A stretch of 64,000 bases of DNA from Xanthomonas floridensis (GCF_001642575.1 NZ_LXNG01000020.1:39097-103096); one strand, 5' to 3'; positions 18,643-29,088 are shown, counted from the first letter of the stretch. Numbers and translations: made by a program. The notes: a model not told the origin generated them from the sequence alone.

Positions 18643-19296
18643 CTAGACAGGCGATGCGCCGGTGGTGCGCGGGTCTTGCGGCCCCGCGGGGGGCATGCCG
18701 AGATAGCCGAACACGGCGCGGCCAATGCGCTGTTCCAGCCCGGCATGATCGTGTTCGCCCCGGTCGCCGGCCGTATTGACCATGCCGCGCACGATGGCGA
18801 TGACATCGTCGATCGCCTTCGTTGGATCCGGCTGCGTGGGGACATCCGCACGTGCCAGCAATTGCCCCACCAATGCGGTCATCGCGACGATGAACGGCGC
18901 CAGCTCGCTGGCGATCACCGGGCGCGTCTGCTCGTAGTCGAGCAGGCGTGCCAATGTTGGCCGATGCAGTTGTTGCCTGACTGCGGCGCTGATGAGTTGC
19001 ACCAACGCGCCGCGGCCGTCCGTCGCCTGCTGCGCGGCCTGTGCCTCGGTCAGAAACGCACCGCGCTCGCGTTGGCAAAGCGCCACGATCAATGCGTCCT
19101 TGCTGGGGAAATACTGATAGAGCGAACCAATGCTGACCCCGGCACGCTGCGCCACGCGATTGGTGCTCAGACGCTCGGTGCCCTCGCTCTCCAGCAGGCA
19201 CGCCACCGCTTCCAGCAACATAGCGACGGTGTAGGCGGCCCGCGATTGCCTTGGCACCTTGCGTGGACGCACCGGAGAAGGCTGTTGTTTCGTCAC
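18643..19296 (-). CDS. TetR/AcrR family transcriptional regulator
   Basis: This 217-residue repressor has the N-terminal TetR DNA-binding domain (about 18-65): RLSTNRVAQRAGVSIGSLYQYFPSKDAL contains the helix-turn-helix and the family signature LYQYFPSK. The C-terminal part is a helical ligand and dimer domain. The frame opens at GTG 19296 with no ATG upstream of the domain, so a GTG start is likely. It precedes the SDR gene on the same strand and is a good candidate to control it and itself. The inducer cannot be inferred. Confidence 0.88.
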   Translation of the reverse strand: MTKQQPSPVRPRKVPRQSRAAYTVAMLLEAVACLLESEGTERLSTNRVAQRAGVSIGSLYQYFPSKDALIVALCQRERGAFLTEAQAAQQATDGRGALVQLISAAVRQQLHRPTLARLLDYEQTRPVIASELAPFIVAMTALVGQLLARADVPTQPDPTKAIDDVIAIVRGMVNTAGDRGEHDHAGLEQRIGRAVFGYLGMPPAGPQDPRTTGASPV

Positions 19297-19386
19297 GATC
19301 GCAGGCGCAATGGCAGGGGCACGTATGCTACCGATATTGCCTGCCGCACACCGCGAGACAGCCCGGGTGCAAGGCAGGCAATACGC

Positions 19387-21591
19387 CTAGGCACGCAGCC
19401 GGTGGTCGTGCGCAGTCTGCGGAGCGGTAGCCGGCGTTGCGCTGGTGTGTTCGTTCGATGCGCGGTGAGCATGCTGTCGCTGCGCGCTCGGTGCCAGGCG
19501 GAACACGGCCACCGCGCGTGCCAGGTCCGCGGCTTGGTCTTCCAGGCTGCGTGCGGCTGCCGTGGCTTCTTCCACCAGTGCTGCGTTCTGTTGGGTCATT
19601 TCATCCAGCTGCATCACCGTGGTGCTGACCTGTTCGATACCGGCGCTCTGTTCGGTGCTGGCGGCGGTGATCTCGGCCATGATGTCGGTCACGCGCTTCA
19701 CCGAGCTGACCACCTCGGTCATGGTGCTGCCGGCCTGCTGCACCAGGCCCGAGCCCTGTTCCACCTTTTCCACCGAGTCGGAGATCAGCTGCTTGATTTC
19801 CTTGGCCGCACCGGCCGAACGCTGCGCCAGTGCACGCACTTCCGTCGCCACCACCGCAAAGCCGCGGCCCTGTTCGCCGGCACGCGCAGCTTCCACCGCT
19901 GCGTTCAAGGCCAGGATGTTGGTCTGGAACGCGATGCCGTCGATCACGCCGATGATGTCGGAAATGCGCGCCGAGGCCTGGGTGATCGCCTGCATGGTGG
20001 TGACCACGTCCTGCACCACGCGCCCGCCGCTCTCGGCGACGTCGCCGGTGCCCTTGACCAGCTGATTGGCCTGGCGCGCGTTGTCGGCATTCTGGCGCAC
20101 GGTGGACGTCAGTTCTTCCATCGAGGCGGCGGTTTCTTCCAGGTTCGCAGCCTGGTTCTCGGTGCGCGTGGACAGGTCGGCGTTGCCGCTGGCGATCTCG
20201 CCGGCGGCGGTATTGATCATCTCGGCCGAATGCTGGATACCCTGCACGATGCTGGTCAGCTGGATCGCAGTGCGGTTGGCGGCGTCGGCCAGGCGACCGA
20301 ATGCGCCTTCGTAATGCGATTCAACCCGCTGCGACAGGTCGCCATCGGCAATGGCGGCCATGATGCGGCCCACATCGTCCAGGCCGGCATCGGCCTGCTG
20401 CATCAAGCGGTTCAAGGCCTGCACCATTTCTGCAAACGCAAACTGGTAGCGCCCCTGCTCGCCGCGTGCGGAGAAGTCGCCACGCGCGGCCGCATCGGCC
20501 AGGCGCGCGATATCGCCATTGATCGCCGACAGGTTGCGCTTCACCGTATCCAGCGCGTCATGCAGGGCAGCGCGCTGGCCGGGCAGGCGGCGCATGTCGC
20601 GGCGCAGATCGCCACGGCCATACTCGCTCATCACATCCATCGCCTCGTTGATGGCATCCAGGTGTTCGAACACCACGGTGTTCACGCCATGCGCCAGCGT
20701 GCCGTAATCGCCGGGAAAGTCCTCCGGAATGCGATGCGCGATGTTCTCGCCCTGCTGCAGGCGGATCATGGTCTGCATCTCGCCATTGAAGCGCTGCAGC
20801 TGGGTCTGCATCTGCTGCATGCTGTGCATCAGCTGGCCGGTTTCATCGCGCGATTCCACCCGGATAGCGTTATCGAAACGGCCCGAGGCGATTGCTTCGG
20901 CAGTGCGGGTTGCTGCACGCAACGGCGCGGCCATGGCCGAGGCAATCAGCCAGCACACGCCGATCACCATCGCCACCAGTGCGGCGCCGATCAGGGTGAG
21001 TGTGCGGGTGAAGCCCCAGGCTTGCAGCTGGATGTCTTCGGCGTAGACGCCCATCACCAACACCCAGTTCCAGGCCGGAAAGGTCTTGGCATAGCTGATC
21101 TTGGGCAGCTGTTCCTTCTTGCCCGGCTTGGGCGCGTCGTAATAGCTGAAGCCGTCGCCGCTGTCGATGGCGGTCTTGATGTCGCGATACACGTACTGCC
21201 CGGCATCGCTCTTGTAGTCGGTCATGTCGGTACCGACCGGGCGCTTGGGATGCATCAGGATGCGCATCTGCGGATCGACGATGAAGAAGTAGTCCACGCC
21301 ATCGTTGGTGCGCATGTCGGCCAGGGTGGTGCGCGCAGCCTCTTTCGCCTGGTCAGCGGTGAGTTCGCCGCTTTTGACCTTGTCGGCGTAGTGCTGCATC
21401 ACGGTCAGCCCCATCTCGACCTCGGTCTTGACACTGAGCTTGCGTGCCTCGATCAGGTCCAGGTATTGCAGGCGCGCGGCAGCGACCGCCAACAGGATCA
21501 CGCCCACGGTCAGCAGCGTGCACAACAGGACGAACTTGCGGGTGAGCGGGAGATTGGCAACGTGACGACGCAACAGGGAGACGACAGGCAT
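19387..21591 (-). CDS. Methyl-accepting chemotaxis protein
   Basis: This 734-residue transducer has an N-terminal membrane helix (about 20-40), a periplasmic single-Cache domain ([16 protein letters not shown]), a second helix (about 190-215), HAMP and linker repeats, and a long cytoplasmic signalling coiled coil. The highly conserved hairpin tip is seen as [20 protein letters not shown], which contacts CheA/CheW. The C-terminus has no CheR-binding pentapeptide. sCache domains bind small organic molecules, but the ligand is not readable. ATG 21591 is used; ATG 21606 is also in frame. No other che genes are in the window. Confidence 0.93.
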   Translation of the reverse strand: MPVVSLLRRHVANLPLTRKFVLLCTLLTVGVILLAVAAARLQYLDLIEARKLSVKTEVEMGLTVMQHYADKVKSGELTADQAKEAARTTLADMRTNDGVDYFFIVDPQMRILMHPKRPVGTDMTDYKSDAGQYVYRDIKTAIDSGDGFSYYDAPKPGKKEQLPKISYAKTFPAWNWVLVMGVYAEDIQLQAWGFTRTLTLIGAALVAMVIGVCWLIASAMAAPLRAATRTAEAIASGRFDNAIRVESRDETGQLMHSMQQMQTQLQRFNGEMQTMIRLQQGENIAHRIPEDFPGDYGTLAHGVNTVVFEHLDAINEAMDVMSEYGRGDLRRDMRRLPGQRAALHDALDTVKRNLSAINGDIARLADAAARGDFSARGEQGRYQFAFAEMVQALNRLMQQADAGLDDVGRIMAAIADGDLSQRVESHYEGAFGRLADAANRTAIQLTSIVQGIQHSAEMINTAAGEIASGNADLSTRTENQAANLEETAASMEELTSTVRQNADNARQANQLVKGTGDVAESGGRVVQDVVTTMQAITQASARISDIIGVIDGIAFQTNILALNAAVEAARAGEQGRGFAVVATEVRALAQRSAGAAKEIKQLISDSVEKVEQGSGLVQQAGSTMTEVVSSVKRVTDIMAEITAASTEQSAGIEQVSTTVMQLDEMTQQNAALVEEATAAARSLEDQAADLARAVAVFRLAPSAQRQHAHRASNEHTSATPATAPQTAHDHRLRA

Positions 21592-22034
21592 GGCAACGAC
21601 ATCCAAAAATGCGCAGGGCGCTACCTTCGGGATATCGGCGGCGCCGCGATCGGATGAAGCGCTATCTGCGGCAGCGCCTGCTTGTAGTTGCGATAGGTCG
21701 ATGCATCGCAGCTGCCTGCAGGCTGGGCAGCCAGCGACACCGGCAATGCGCGGCGATGAATCACGCGTAGATGTGCAAGGGCATTCGCTGCGTGCGTCGC
21801 ATTGCAGGCATTGATGTCACGTGCGCGCAACGGTTGAGGTGTGGATGCGATGCGCCGGCAGTTCCCCATGACGGATCCTGGCCGCAAGAGATGCAGTGAC
21901 GGGATCGCATCGATACCGGGCATCGCCGGCCACGGTGCGTGGTCGGCATGCAGTCTTCAATCCAGCCAGGCGGTGATCGCCCGATCACCGCCTGGCCGGT
22001 GGGGCGGACACGCAGGGTGTCCGCCGGGTCCTGC
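21592..22034. other. Intergenic region between endoglucanase and MCP genes
   Basis: About 440 bp separate the two minus-strand genes. The side next to the endoglucanase has a strong hairpin (separate entry); the other side must hold the chemoreceptor promoter. No further gene or repeat is supported. Confidence 0.4.
21965..21996 (-). terminator. Hairpin downstream of endoglucanase gene
   Basis: A perfect 15-bp inverted repeat (arms GCCAGGCGGTGATCG and its complement) starts 39 bp past the endoglucanase stop on the minus strand. The stem is very stable, but a T-run is absent. Confidence 0.55.
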
Positions 22035-23486
22035 TTATGTTGCCGAGCAGAAGCCAAACTCGGCCGTTGCGCCGGCCGAGAGCGTGCGGTTGAAATCCAC
22101 GCCGCTTGCGCTCAGGCTGCTGCCGCTCTGCGACCACACCACGTTCCAGGCGTTGTTGACCTTGCCGGTGACCGGCACCGTCACCGCCCAGTTACCGCTG
22201 GCGGTACCGGTGTTGGTGACCTGCACCCGGTTGCACGCGCCGCCGTTCCAGCTGCTGTCCAGGATCACCTTGGTGCTGAAGGTGCTGGTACCCGGGGTGG
22301 GGGTCGGAGTCGGCGTCGGCGTTGGTGTCGGAGTGGGCGTAGGAGTGGGCGTCGGCGTCGGCGTGGTGCTGGAGACGGTGCCCCACAGGGTGCGCAGCAG
22401 CGTCATCTTGTCCTGGCGCACGGTGGTCCAGTCATCGCGCAGGATGCCGCCGGTGTCGCCGCTGTTGGGATTCCACGACCAGTAGAAGCCCTCGTTGATG
22501 CCCTTGCTGCGCAGGTACTTCACCAGCGCGTCCTGCCAGACCTTGTCGCGTGCATCGCCTTCGCCGTACTTGCCGCCGAACTCGCCCAGCAGCAATGCGT
22601 ACTTGCCGGCGAACTGGCCGAAGTGGCGGTCCCAGATGGCCGGCATGTTGTTGGGGAAGTTGCTGTCGTTGAAGTACGACTGCACGTACACGTCCGGGCC
22701 GTAGACATGCGGCGCCAGCAGCAGGCGGTTGGCCGGGATGTTCAGCGGGGTGCAGGCCAGCGGCTGCAGGTTGCCGCCCCAGTAGATGCCGCCATTGGTG
22801 GAGCACACCGGGTTGTCGGTGATGCCTTCCACGGCAATGATCCACTTCGGCGCCACGGCCAGCACTGCGGCCGACCCGCGCTCGGCGGCCTTGTTCCAGT
22901 CGGTGGCGGCGTTGCCGGTGCCCCAGGTGGCGGCGCCGTGCGGTTCGTTCTTCAGGTCCAGGCCGAGCACATACGGCACGTTCTTGTAGCGGTTGGCCAC
23001 AAAGCGCAGGTCGGCCAGCCACTGGGCTTCGGTGTAGGAGCCGGTGTACCAGAGTTCGGAGATGCCGGCGCAATCGGGGGTGTGGTGATCCAGCAGCACG
23101 TACATGCCGCGCGCGTTGAATTCGTTGATCACCTTGTCGAGGATCTGCAGCGAGGTCAGGCCCTGCAGATCGGCGTTGCGGCTGTAGTCGATGCTGCTGG
23201 GCATCTGGCCGCTACGCAGCGTGGCCGGGCAGAACGGCAGGCGTACCGCATTGAAGCCCAGGCCCTGCATCTGGACGATCATGTCCTTCCAGTTGCGCGC
23301 CCACAGGCCGTGCATGACATGGTTGCCGGTCTCGAAGCCGAACACGTTGACACCCTTGAGCTGCACCACCTTGCCGCTGTCGTCGACAACCTTGTTGTTG
23401 CTGATGGAATAGCTGAAGGCCGGCGCGGCGGCCAGGGCCATCGCGGTCGCCAATGCGAGCGTACTTGCAGTCCTGAAGATGGACAT
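22035..23486 (-). CDS. engXCA: Secreted GH5 endoglucanase with CBM2
   Basis: This 483-residue cellulase cuts internal beta-1,4 bonds of cellulose. It starts at ATG 23486 behind a strong AGGGAGAT ribosome binding site. Domains in order: signal peptide (1-25, ending AAPAFS), GH5 catalytic domain (about 26-350) with acid/base Glu in LDLKNEPHG and nucleophile Glu in LLLGEFGG, a linker of 12 Thr-Pro dipeptides, and a C-terminal type-2 cellulose-binding module with paired Cys (GACNRV and FGFCSAT) and conserved Trp (SSWNGG, GNWAV, NVVWSQ). Layout and sequence match the major extracellular endoglucanase EngXCA of X. campestris, a type II-secreted virulence-associated enzyme. It is divergent from the SulP transporter. 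Confidence 0.92.
   Translation of the reverse strand: MSIFRTASTLALATAMALAAAPAFSYSISNNKVVDDSGKVVQLKGVNVFGFETGNHVMHGLWARNWKDMIVQMQGLGFNAVRLPFCPATLRSGQMPSSIDYSRNADLQGLTSLQILDKVINEFNARGMYVLLDHHTPDCAGISELWYTGSYTEAQWLADLRFVANRYKNVPYVLGLDLKNEPHGAATWGTGNAATDWNKAAERGSAAVLAVAPKWIIAVEGITDNPVCSTNGGIYWGGNLQPLACTPLNIPANRLLLAPHVYGPDVYVQSYFNDSNFPNNMPAIWDRHFGQFAGKYALLLGEFGGKYGEGDARDKVWQDALVKYLRSKGINEGFYWSWNPNSGDTGGILRDDWTTVRQDKMTLLRTLWGTVSSTTPTPTPTPTPTPTPTPTPTPTPTPGTSTFSTKVILDSSWNGGACNRVQVTNTGTASGNWAVTVPVTGKVNNAWNVVWSQSGSSLSASGVDFNRTLSAGATAEFGFCSAT
22293..22364 (-). repeat. Thr-Pro linker-encoding tandem repeat
   Basis: Twelve consecutive 6-bp units code for (Thr-Pro)12 between the catalytic and cellulose-binding domains. 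Codons vary at third positions (ACG, ACT, ACC, ACA with CCG, CCC, CCT, CCA), so the array has some age but could still change length by slippage without frameshift. Confidence 0.85.
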
Positions 23487-23697
23487 GGTTATCTCCCTAG
23501 ATAACCGGACTCGACACCCGAGCCCGGTGAGGGGGGCATCTTGGTCTGCAGCCGCGTCGCGTGGCGTGATCGCTGCCACAGAAAAGCGCATTGGCGCACA
23601 GATCACAGGCGGGCTGCGGGCGCGGTCGCTTTCCCGCACACTATCGCCGCTGCGCACTGTCCGCAGGCTGTCCTTTCTGTCCCCGGAGTGTCCCCCA

Positions 23698-25185
23698 ATG
23701 TCTTTCCTGCGTGCCGAACTGGCGCAATGGCGCGCGTCGCCCGCGCGCGAACTCATGGCCGGTGCGGTCGCCACGTTTGCCCTGATTCCCGAGGTGATCG
23801 CATTCGCCTTCGTGGCCGGCGTGGATCCGCAGGTCGGTCTGTTCGCATCCTTCGTGATTGGCATCGTGATTGCGTTTTGCGGCGGACGCCCGGCGATGAT
23901 TTCTGCTGCGGCCGGCTCGGTGGCCCTGGTGGCGGCGCCGCTGGTGGCCGCGCACGGCTTGCCGTACCTGTTGGCCGCCGGCCTGCTGGCTGGCGCGGTG
24001 CAGATCGCGTTCGGGCTGCTGCGGCTGGGCGTGCTGATGCGCTTCGTCAGCAGTTCGGTGCGTACCGGTTTCGTCAATGCGCTGGCGGTGCTGATCTTCG
24101 CCGCGCAGCTGCCGCATCTGCTGGGCGCCAACCTCGCCACCTGGGCGATGCTCGGGGTGGGCCTGGCGATCATCTACGGCCTGCCGCGCCTGCGCGTGCC
24201 CGGGCTGTCGGCGATTCCCTCGCCCCTGCTGTGCATTGCGCTGCTGACCATCGCCGGCAGCGTGCTGCACCTGCCGCTCAAGACGGTGGCCGACCTCGGC
24301 AAGCTGCCCACTGCGCTGCCGGTCCTGCAGTGGCCGTCGGTGCCGCTGACGCTGGAGACCTTGCGCATTATCGCGTTGCCGGCGCTGGCCATCGCGATGG
24401 TGGGCCTGCTCGAATCGTTGATGACCGCGCGCGTGGTCGATGAGCTCACCGACACCCCCAGCAACAAGAACCGCGAGTGCACCGGGCTGGGCATCGCCAA
24501 CGCGGCGGCCAGCCTGTTCGGCGGCATCGCCGGCTGCGGCATGATCGGCCAGACCGTGGGCAACGTGAAGTACGGCGGCCGTGGCCGGCTGTCGACGCTG
24601 TTTGCCGGCGTGTTCCTGCTGGTCCTGATGGTGCTGCTCAAGCCATGGGTGTCGCAGGTGCCGGTGGTCGCGCTGGTGGCGATCATGGTGATGGTCTCGG
24701 CCGAGACCTTCGACTGGCGTTCGCTGCGCACCGTCATCACCCATCCGCGCACCTCCAGCGTGGTGATGCTGGCCACGGTGGCAGTGACACTGGCCACCCA
24801 CAACCTGGCCGCCGGGGTGGCGGTGGGGGTGGTGTTGAGCGGGGTGTTCTTCACCTTCAAGGTGGCCGGGCTGCTGCAGATCACGCACGACGATGGCGCA
24901 GACGGCGTGCGGACCTACAGCGTGCGCGGGCAGGTGTTCTTCGCCTCCGCCGACGTGTTCATCGACGCCTTCGATGCGCGCCAGGTGCCCGGCCGCAGCG
25001 TGGTGATCGATGTCAGCCGTGCGCACTTCTGGGACATCACCGCCGTGGCCGCCCTGGACAAGGTGGTGCAGCGGCTGCGGCACCATGATCTGGAGGTGCA
25101 GGTCAGGGGTTTGAATGCCGGCAGCCGGCGCCTGATGCAGGCGCATGCGCTGGGCGAAGACGCGCTGGAATCCGCGCTCCCCTGA
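23698..25185 (+). CDS. SulP-family anion transporter with STAS domain
   Basis: This 495-residue inner-membrane transporter belongs to the SulP/SLC26 group (sulfate, bicarbonate or other anions). The membrane domain has about 12 helices with the conserved start IPEVIAFAFVAGVDPQVGL and central LESLMTARVVDE...NRECTGLGIAN. A C-terminal cytoplasmic STAS domain (about 395-495) is marked by SVRGQVFFASADVF and VIDVSRAHFWDITAV. ATG 23698 has GGAG 10 nt upstream. It is divergent from the endoglucanase and is followed by a clear intrinsic terminator, so it is probably monocistronic. The true substrate is unknown; the YchM-like subgroup often carries bicarbonate or dicarboxylates. Confidence 0.9.
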   Translation: MSFLRAELAQWRASPARELMAGAVATFALIPEVIAFAFVAGVDPQVGLFASFVIGIVIAFCGGRPAMISAAAGSVALVAAPLVAAHGLPYLLAAGLLAGAVQIAFGLLRLGVLMRFVSSSVRTGFVNALAVLIFAAQLPHLLGANLATWAMLGVGLAIIYGLPRLRVPGLSAIPSPLLCIALLTIAGSVLHLPLKTVADLGKLPTALPVLQWPSVPLTLETLRIIALPALAIAMVGLLESLMTARVVDELTDTPSNKNRECTGLGIANAAASLFGGIAGCGMIGQTVGNVKYGGRGRLSTLFAGVFLLVLMVLLKPWVSQVPVVALVAIMVMVSAETFDWRSLRTVITHPRTSSVVMLATVAVTLATHNLAAGVAVGVVLSGVFFTFKVAGLLQITHDDGADGVRTYSVRGQVFFASADVFIDAFDARQVPGRSVVIDVSRAHFWDITAVAALDKVVQRLRHHDLEVQVRGLNAGSRRLMQAHALGEDALESALP

Positions 25186-25203
25186 ACCCGCGTGGGCGCT
25201 GCG

Positions 25204-25228
25204 AACGCCCGGCGCAGCGGGCGTTTTT
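25204..25228 (+). terminator. Intrinsic terminator after SulP gene
   Basis: AACGCCCG and CGGGCGT form a GC-rich stem around GCGCAG and are followed by TTTTT, a textbook Rho-independent terminator 19 bp past the stop codon. Confidence 0.85.
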
Positions 25229-25419
25229 GTCCGCAGCATAAGGGTGGCTGGCCGTTGGCTGAGCGTGGCCAGCCAGCGACCTCAAGTTTGCATGGCCCAC
25301 GCCGATGAACCGGCATCCTGATTGCCGGTCGCTGCCGTGAAGCCTGTGCGTTGCCACTCCAGTTGTCTGCCAGCGGTCCGTGCCCGCCACACCGGGCCTG
25401 CGCGTGGGCCGAGGCGCCG

Positions 25420-26400
25420 ATGAGCACCACGCCCTTGCTGGAGCGGATGGTGGACATGACGGCCATCCGCGATGCCGATCTGCTCGACCTGAGCCTGCTG
25501 CGCACCATGCGCGAGGTCTGCGCCGCCGACGACCTGTCGCTGCTGCGCATCGCCCCGGACGGCCGCAGCATGGCCGAAACCCGGCTGCGCGACGATGGCC
25601 GGCTGCAGTTGACGGTGGCTGAGCTGAAGGATACGCAGCTGCGTGCCCAGCTGGCCGATGTGCATGGCGCGGGCGACGTGGTGCAGCTGCATCAGGACGG
25701 CCGCGCGCTGCTGGTCTACCCGATGATGGAAGCACGCGGCATCCGCACCTGCCTGCGGGTGGGTAGCGCACGCGCGCCTGGTGCCGCCGAACAGGCGATG
25801 CTGCAAGGCTTCGCACGTTTCTTCCAGAACTACCGCAGCCTGCTCGACGATGCCCAGCGCGACGCGCTGACCGGCCTGCGCAACCGCAAGACCTTCGACG
25901 ATGTGATCCTGCAGCTGTTCTCCGGCAGCGCCGAGGCGGCAGCGACGCAGGGCGTGTGGCTGGGAATCGTGGACATCGATCACTTCAAGCGCGTCAACGA
26001 CACCTTTGGCCATCTGTATGGCGACGAGGTCCTGTTGCTGGTGGCGCAGCTGATGCAGCGTGCATTTCGCCAGGACGATCTGCTGTTCCGGTTCGGCGGC
26101 GAGGAATTCGTGATCGTGCTGCGTGGGGTGGATCGCGATGTCGCGGTCAGCCTGTTCGAGCGCTTCCGCGCGGCGGTGGCCGGGCACGACTTCCCGCAGG
26201 TGGGCCAGGTCACCCTCAGCACCGGCATCGTGGAACTGACCCATGGCCGCTTGATCAGCCAGATGCTCGACGAGGCCGACAAGGCGCTGTACTGGGCCAA
26301 GCAGCACGGCCGCAATCGCGCGGCGGTGTATGCCGAATTGATTGCCAGCGGCCAGATGCAGCAGCTGGCCCAGCAGGTCGGCAGCGTCGACCTGTTCTGA
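25420..26400 (+). CDS. Diguanylate cyclase with GGEEF and I-site
   Basis: This 326-residue soluble protein has an N-terminal regulatory domain (about 1-140, weakly GAF-like) and a C-terminal GGDEF domain (about 145-310). DALTGLRNRKTF and VDIDHFKRVNDTFGH precede the active-site motif GGEEF, so it should be able to make cyclic-di-GMP. An RxxD inhibitory site (RQDD) lies exactly five residues before GGEEF, predicting product feedback inhibition. ATG 25420 has a GAGG ribosome binding site. It is not in an obvious operon. Its input signal is unknown. Confidence 0.9.
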   Translation: MSTTPLLERMVDMTAIRDADLLDLSLLRTMREVCAADDLSLLRIAPDGRSMAETRLRDDGRLQLTVAELKDTQLRAQLADVHGAGDVVQLHQDGRALLVYPMMEARGIRTCLRVGSARAPGAAEQAMLQGFARFFQNYRSLLDDAQRDALTGLRNRKTFDDVILQLFSGSAEAAATQGVWLGIVDIDHFKRVNDTFGHLYGDEVLLLVAQLMQRAFRQDDLLFRFGGEEFVIVLRGVDRDVAVSLFERFRAAVAGHDFPQVGQVTLSTGIVELTHGRLISQMLDEADKALYWAKQHGRNRAAVYAELIASGQMQQLAQQVGSVDLF

Positions 26401-26661
26401 GCGCGCGGCAATCACGTCCATTGCGCAACCTCGGGCTGGCGCGCCTGTGCGCCGGATCGAGGTGGCCTGCGTGCAGACCGTGTTGCTCGCGCTTGGCGCA
26501 GGATCCTGACGACTGCGCGCAGCCACGCCATGCCGGCACTACAGGCCGGGTCCGCGTGCAGCAAGCCCGCCGGCACGGATCGCGCCTCACTGCACCGCCA
26601 GCAGGTCCCGGCCGCAGTGGCTACACTCGGGGGCTGTTCGGATAACACCTGGGGTGCTGCA

Positions 26662-28353
26662 GTGAAGCGAGTTGTGATCAAGCGTGCCGCGATCAAGCGG
26701 GCCGGCAAGACCGCGGCGATGGGCCTGCTGGCGATGGCGGTCTCGACCGTGGTGATGGCGCAGGCGCCGACGTTCGATGGCGCGCGCATCTCGCGCGACG
26801 TCAAGGAACTGGCCTCCGACGCCTATGAAGGCCGCGGCCCGGCCACCGCCGGCGAAGAGAAGACCATTGCCTACCTGAGCAAGCAGTTCGCAGACACCGG
26901 CCTGCAGCCTGGCGGTGATCTCGCCGATGGCAAGCGCCTGTGGACCCAGGCGGTGCCGTTGCGGCGCGCCGATATCGTCGGTGCACCGACCATCGCGCTG
27001 GCCGATGCCGGCAAGTCGCAGCCGCTGACCCAGGGCAAGGAGATCGCCATCCGCGCTGCATTGGACGGATCGTCCAAGGTCGACATCGCCAACGCGCCGT
27101 TGGTGTTCGTCGGCTACGGCGTCAAGGCGCCCGAGCGCGACTGGGACGACTTCAAGGGCGTGGACCTGAAGGACAAGATTGCGGTGGTGCTGATCAACGA
27201 TCCGGACTTCGAAACCGGCAAGGGCGCCTTCGACGGTGCCGGCATGACCTACTACGGCCGCTGGACCTACAAGTACGAAGAGGGCGCACGCCAGGGCGCG
27301 CTCGGCGTGCTGGTGGTGCACGAAACCGCGCCGGCCTCCTACGGCTGGGACACGGTGGCCAGCTCCAACACCAATACCATGTTCGATGTGGTGCGCGACA
27401 ACCCGCGCAGCGCGCATCCCACGCTGGAAGGCTGGATCCAGCGCGATCTGGCGGCCACGTTGTTCAAGCGCGCCGGCCTGGATTTCGACGCCTTGAAGAA
27501 GCAGGCGCAGACCCGCGGCTTCACGCCGGTCGAACTCAAGGGCCAGGGCCTGAGCGCGAGCTACCAGGTCGCCTCCGACGTGATCACCTCGCATAACGTG
27601 GTGGCGCGGCTGGAGGGCAGCAAGCGGCCCGGCGAGACGCTGATCTACAGCGCGCATTGGGACCACATCGGCGTGGGCAAGCCGGATGCGCGGGGCGACA
27701 CCATCTTCAACGGCGCGCTGGACAACGCCAGCGGTACCGCCGCCTTGCTGGAACTGGCGCGCGGCTTCGCCAAGGCGCCCAGGCCGGAGCGCTCGGTGGT
27801 GTTCCTGGCGGTCACCGCCGAGGAAAAGGGCCTGCTGGGCTCGGAGTTCTACGCCTCCAAGCCGCTGTACCCGCTGGACACCACGGTGGCGGTGATCAAC
27901 ATGGACGGCATGAACCCGTTCGTGCCCTCGCGCGACTTCGGCATCTACGGCACCGCCAAGCTCGAACTGCTCGACCAGCTCAAGACCGTGGCCGCGCAGT
28001 CCAAGCTGCGCTACACCCCCGACCCCAAGCCGCAGGCCGGGTACTTCTTCCGTTCCGACCACTTCTCCTTCGCCAAGCGTGGCGTGCCGGCGCTGTCGTA
28101 TGCGGCCGGGCAGGATTGGGAAGTGGGCGGCGTGGCCGCAGGCAAGGCCGCATCCGACGACTACACCGCCAAGCGCTATCACCAGCAAGGCGATGAGTGG
28201 AAGCCGGACTGGACCTTTGCCGGCGCAGCGCGCGATCTGGGCGTGCTGTACACGCTGGGCCAGCAGTTGGCCGATTCGCGCCAGTGGCCGAACTGGAGCC
28301 AAGATTCGGAATTCCGCGCCACCCGCGATGCCAGCAAGGCGGCACGCAAGTAA
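26662..28353 (+). CDS. Exported M28-family aminopeptidase
   Basis: This 563-residue zinc peptidase starts at GTG 26662 with GGGG upstream. A basic N-terminus and hydrophobic signal sequence end at VVMAQAP (about residue 35). A PA-like inserted domain (about 110-290) splits the enzyme. The di-zinc ligands are visible: His in SAHWDHIG, Asp in GALDNASGTAAL, the catalytic Glu pair in TAEEKGLLGS, Asp in INMDGMN, and His in SDHFSFAKRG. It should remove N-terminal amino acids from peptides in the periplasm or outside. Flanking genes are not obviously related. Confidence 0.9.
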   Translation: MKRVVIKRAAIKRAGKTAAMGLLAMAVSTVVMAQAPTFDGARISRDVKELASDAYEGRGPATAGEEKTIAYLSKQFADTGLQPGGDLADGKRLWTQAVPLRRADIVGAPTIALADAGKSQPLTQGKEIAIRAALDGSSKVDIANAPLVFVGYGVKAPERDWDDFKGVDLKDKIAVVLINDPDFETGKGAFDGAGMTYYGRWTYKYEEGARQGALGVLVVHETAPASYGWDTVASSNTNTMFDVVRDNPRSAHPTLEGWIQRDLAATLFKRAGLDFDALKKQAQTRGFTPVELKGQGLSASYQVASDVITSHNVVARLEGSKRPGETLIYSAHWDHIGVGKPDARGDTIFNGALDNASGTAALLELARGFAKAPRPERSVVFLAVTAEEKGLLGSEFYASKPLYPLDTTVAVINMDGMNPFVPSRDFGIYGTAKLELLDQLKTVAAQSKLRYTPDPKPQAGYFFRSDHFSFAKRGVPALSYAAGQDWEVGGVAAGKAASDDYTAKRYHQQGDEWKPDWTFAGAARDLGVLYTLGQQLADSRQWPNWSQDSEFRATRDASKAARK

Positions 28354-28929
28354 GGCATGGTGGTCGGGCAGGGCGGGAGCGCATGCATCACCATCGCCGC
28401 TCCCGTCCTTGCTGCTGTCGCCGTCCCGCCGTGCGGGGCGCGTCGCCTGGTGTTGCAGGTCCTGCCTGCGCGCTCTCCCTGCGGTGTGTGCCGGATCGCA
28501 GCGATCGTACGCAATGGGGCACTACGCGCCACCGTGGCGAACCGGTCGCAGGATCAGCCGACCCCGGCGTGCGCCTGCCACGCAGCCCGGGTGAGCTGGC
28601 GCGCGACACGCCGCCCGACACACGCAGCACGCGACGTCGATCACGCGGGTCTGCCCGTTCCCGGCACGCCCGACATCCCGCAACCGATTGCATGTTTGCG
28701 TGCCATGGGTGGCACAACGCTTGCAAAGATCGCGACCACAGCGTGATTCGCGGGCCGTGACAGCGCGCTTGCCAGGCTGCAATCTGTTGGGGTTGCGTTC
28801 GGTCGTTACCGCGTAGTCTGCCGCGCGGTCCTCGTCGGGAGGGGCGAAGACCGCACGATGGCCTTCGTTTCCTTTAACGGTCGATTCTTTAGGATGAGCC
28901 GCGACGTCGCGTCGCCGCCAGGAGAGTTT
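28354..28929. other. Intergenic region upstream of opgH
   Basis: This 576-bp stretch holds no supported gene, repeat or RNA. It must contain the promoter for opgH and for the small upstream ORF that overlaps it. Confidence 0.4.
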
Positions 28930-29088
28930 GTGCATCGGAGTGGTTTCATAGCTGCCAATACCGCGACCTGGTCGCATGCCGCCGGGCATCCCGCCCGTGC
29001 GGTGCGCTCTGCACGATCGCTACGCGTGGCGGGGATGGACCTCCCGCTGCAGCCCGCACTGTCGCACGCATGCGACGGGCAGCCCTGA
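28930..29088 (+). CDS. Possible 52-codon leader ORF overlapping opgH
   Basis: A GTG at 28930 directly follows an excellent ribosome binding site (CCAGGAGAGTTT). The frame ends in TGA at 29086-29088, overlapping the opgH ATG as TGATG, the classic arrangement for translational coupling. The product would be 52 residues with no recognisable domain or signal sequence. opgH itself has no strong Shine-Dalgarno, which fits coupled initiation. This could instead be a chance ORF; the evidence is only the start and stop context. Confidence 0.4.
   Translation: MHRSGFIAANTATWSHAAGHPARAVRSARSLRVAGMDLPLQPALSHACDGQP

Noticed and set aside
18247..21657. A 1136-codon plus-strand open frame across SDR, TetR and MCP genes
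   Set aside because: It overlaps three recognisable minus-strand genes completely and has no family motif or ribosome binding site.
26530..26661. N-terminal extension of the M28 peptidase from an upstream ATG
   Set aside because: The GTG at 26662 gives a proper signal peptide; the extra 44 residues would place it internally.
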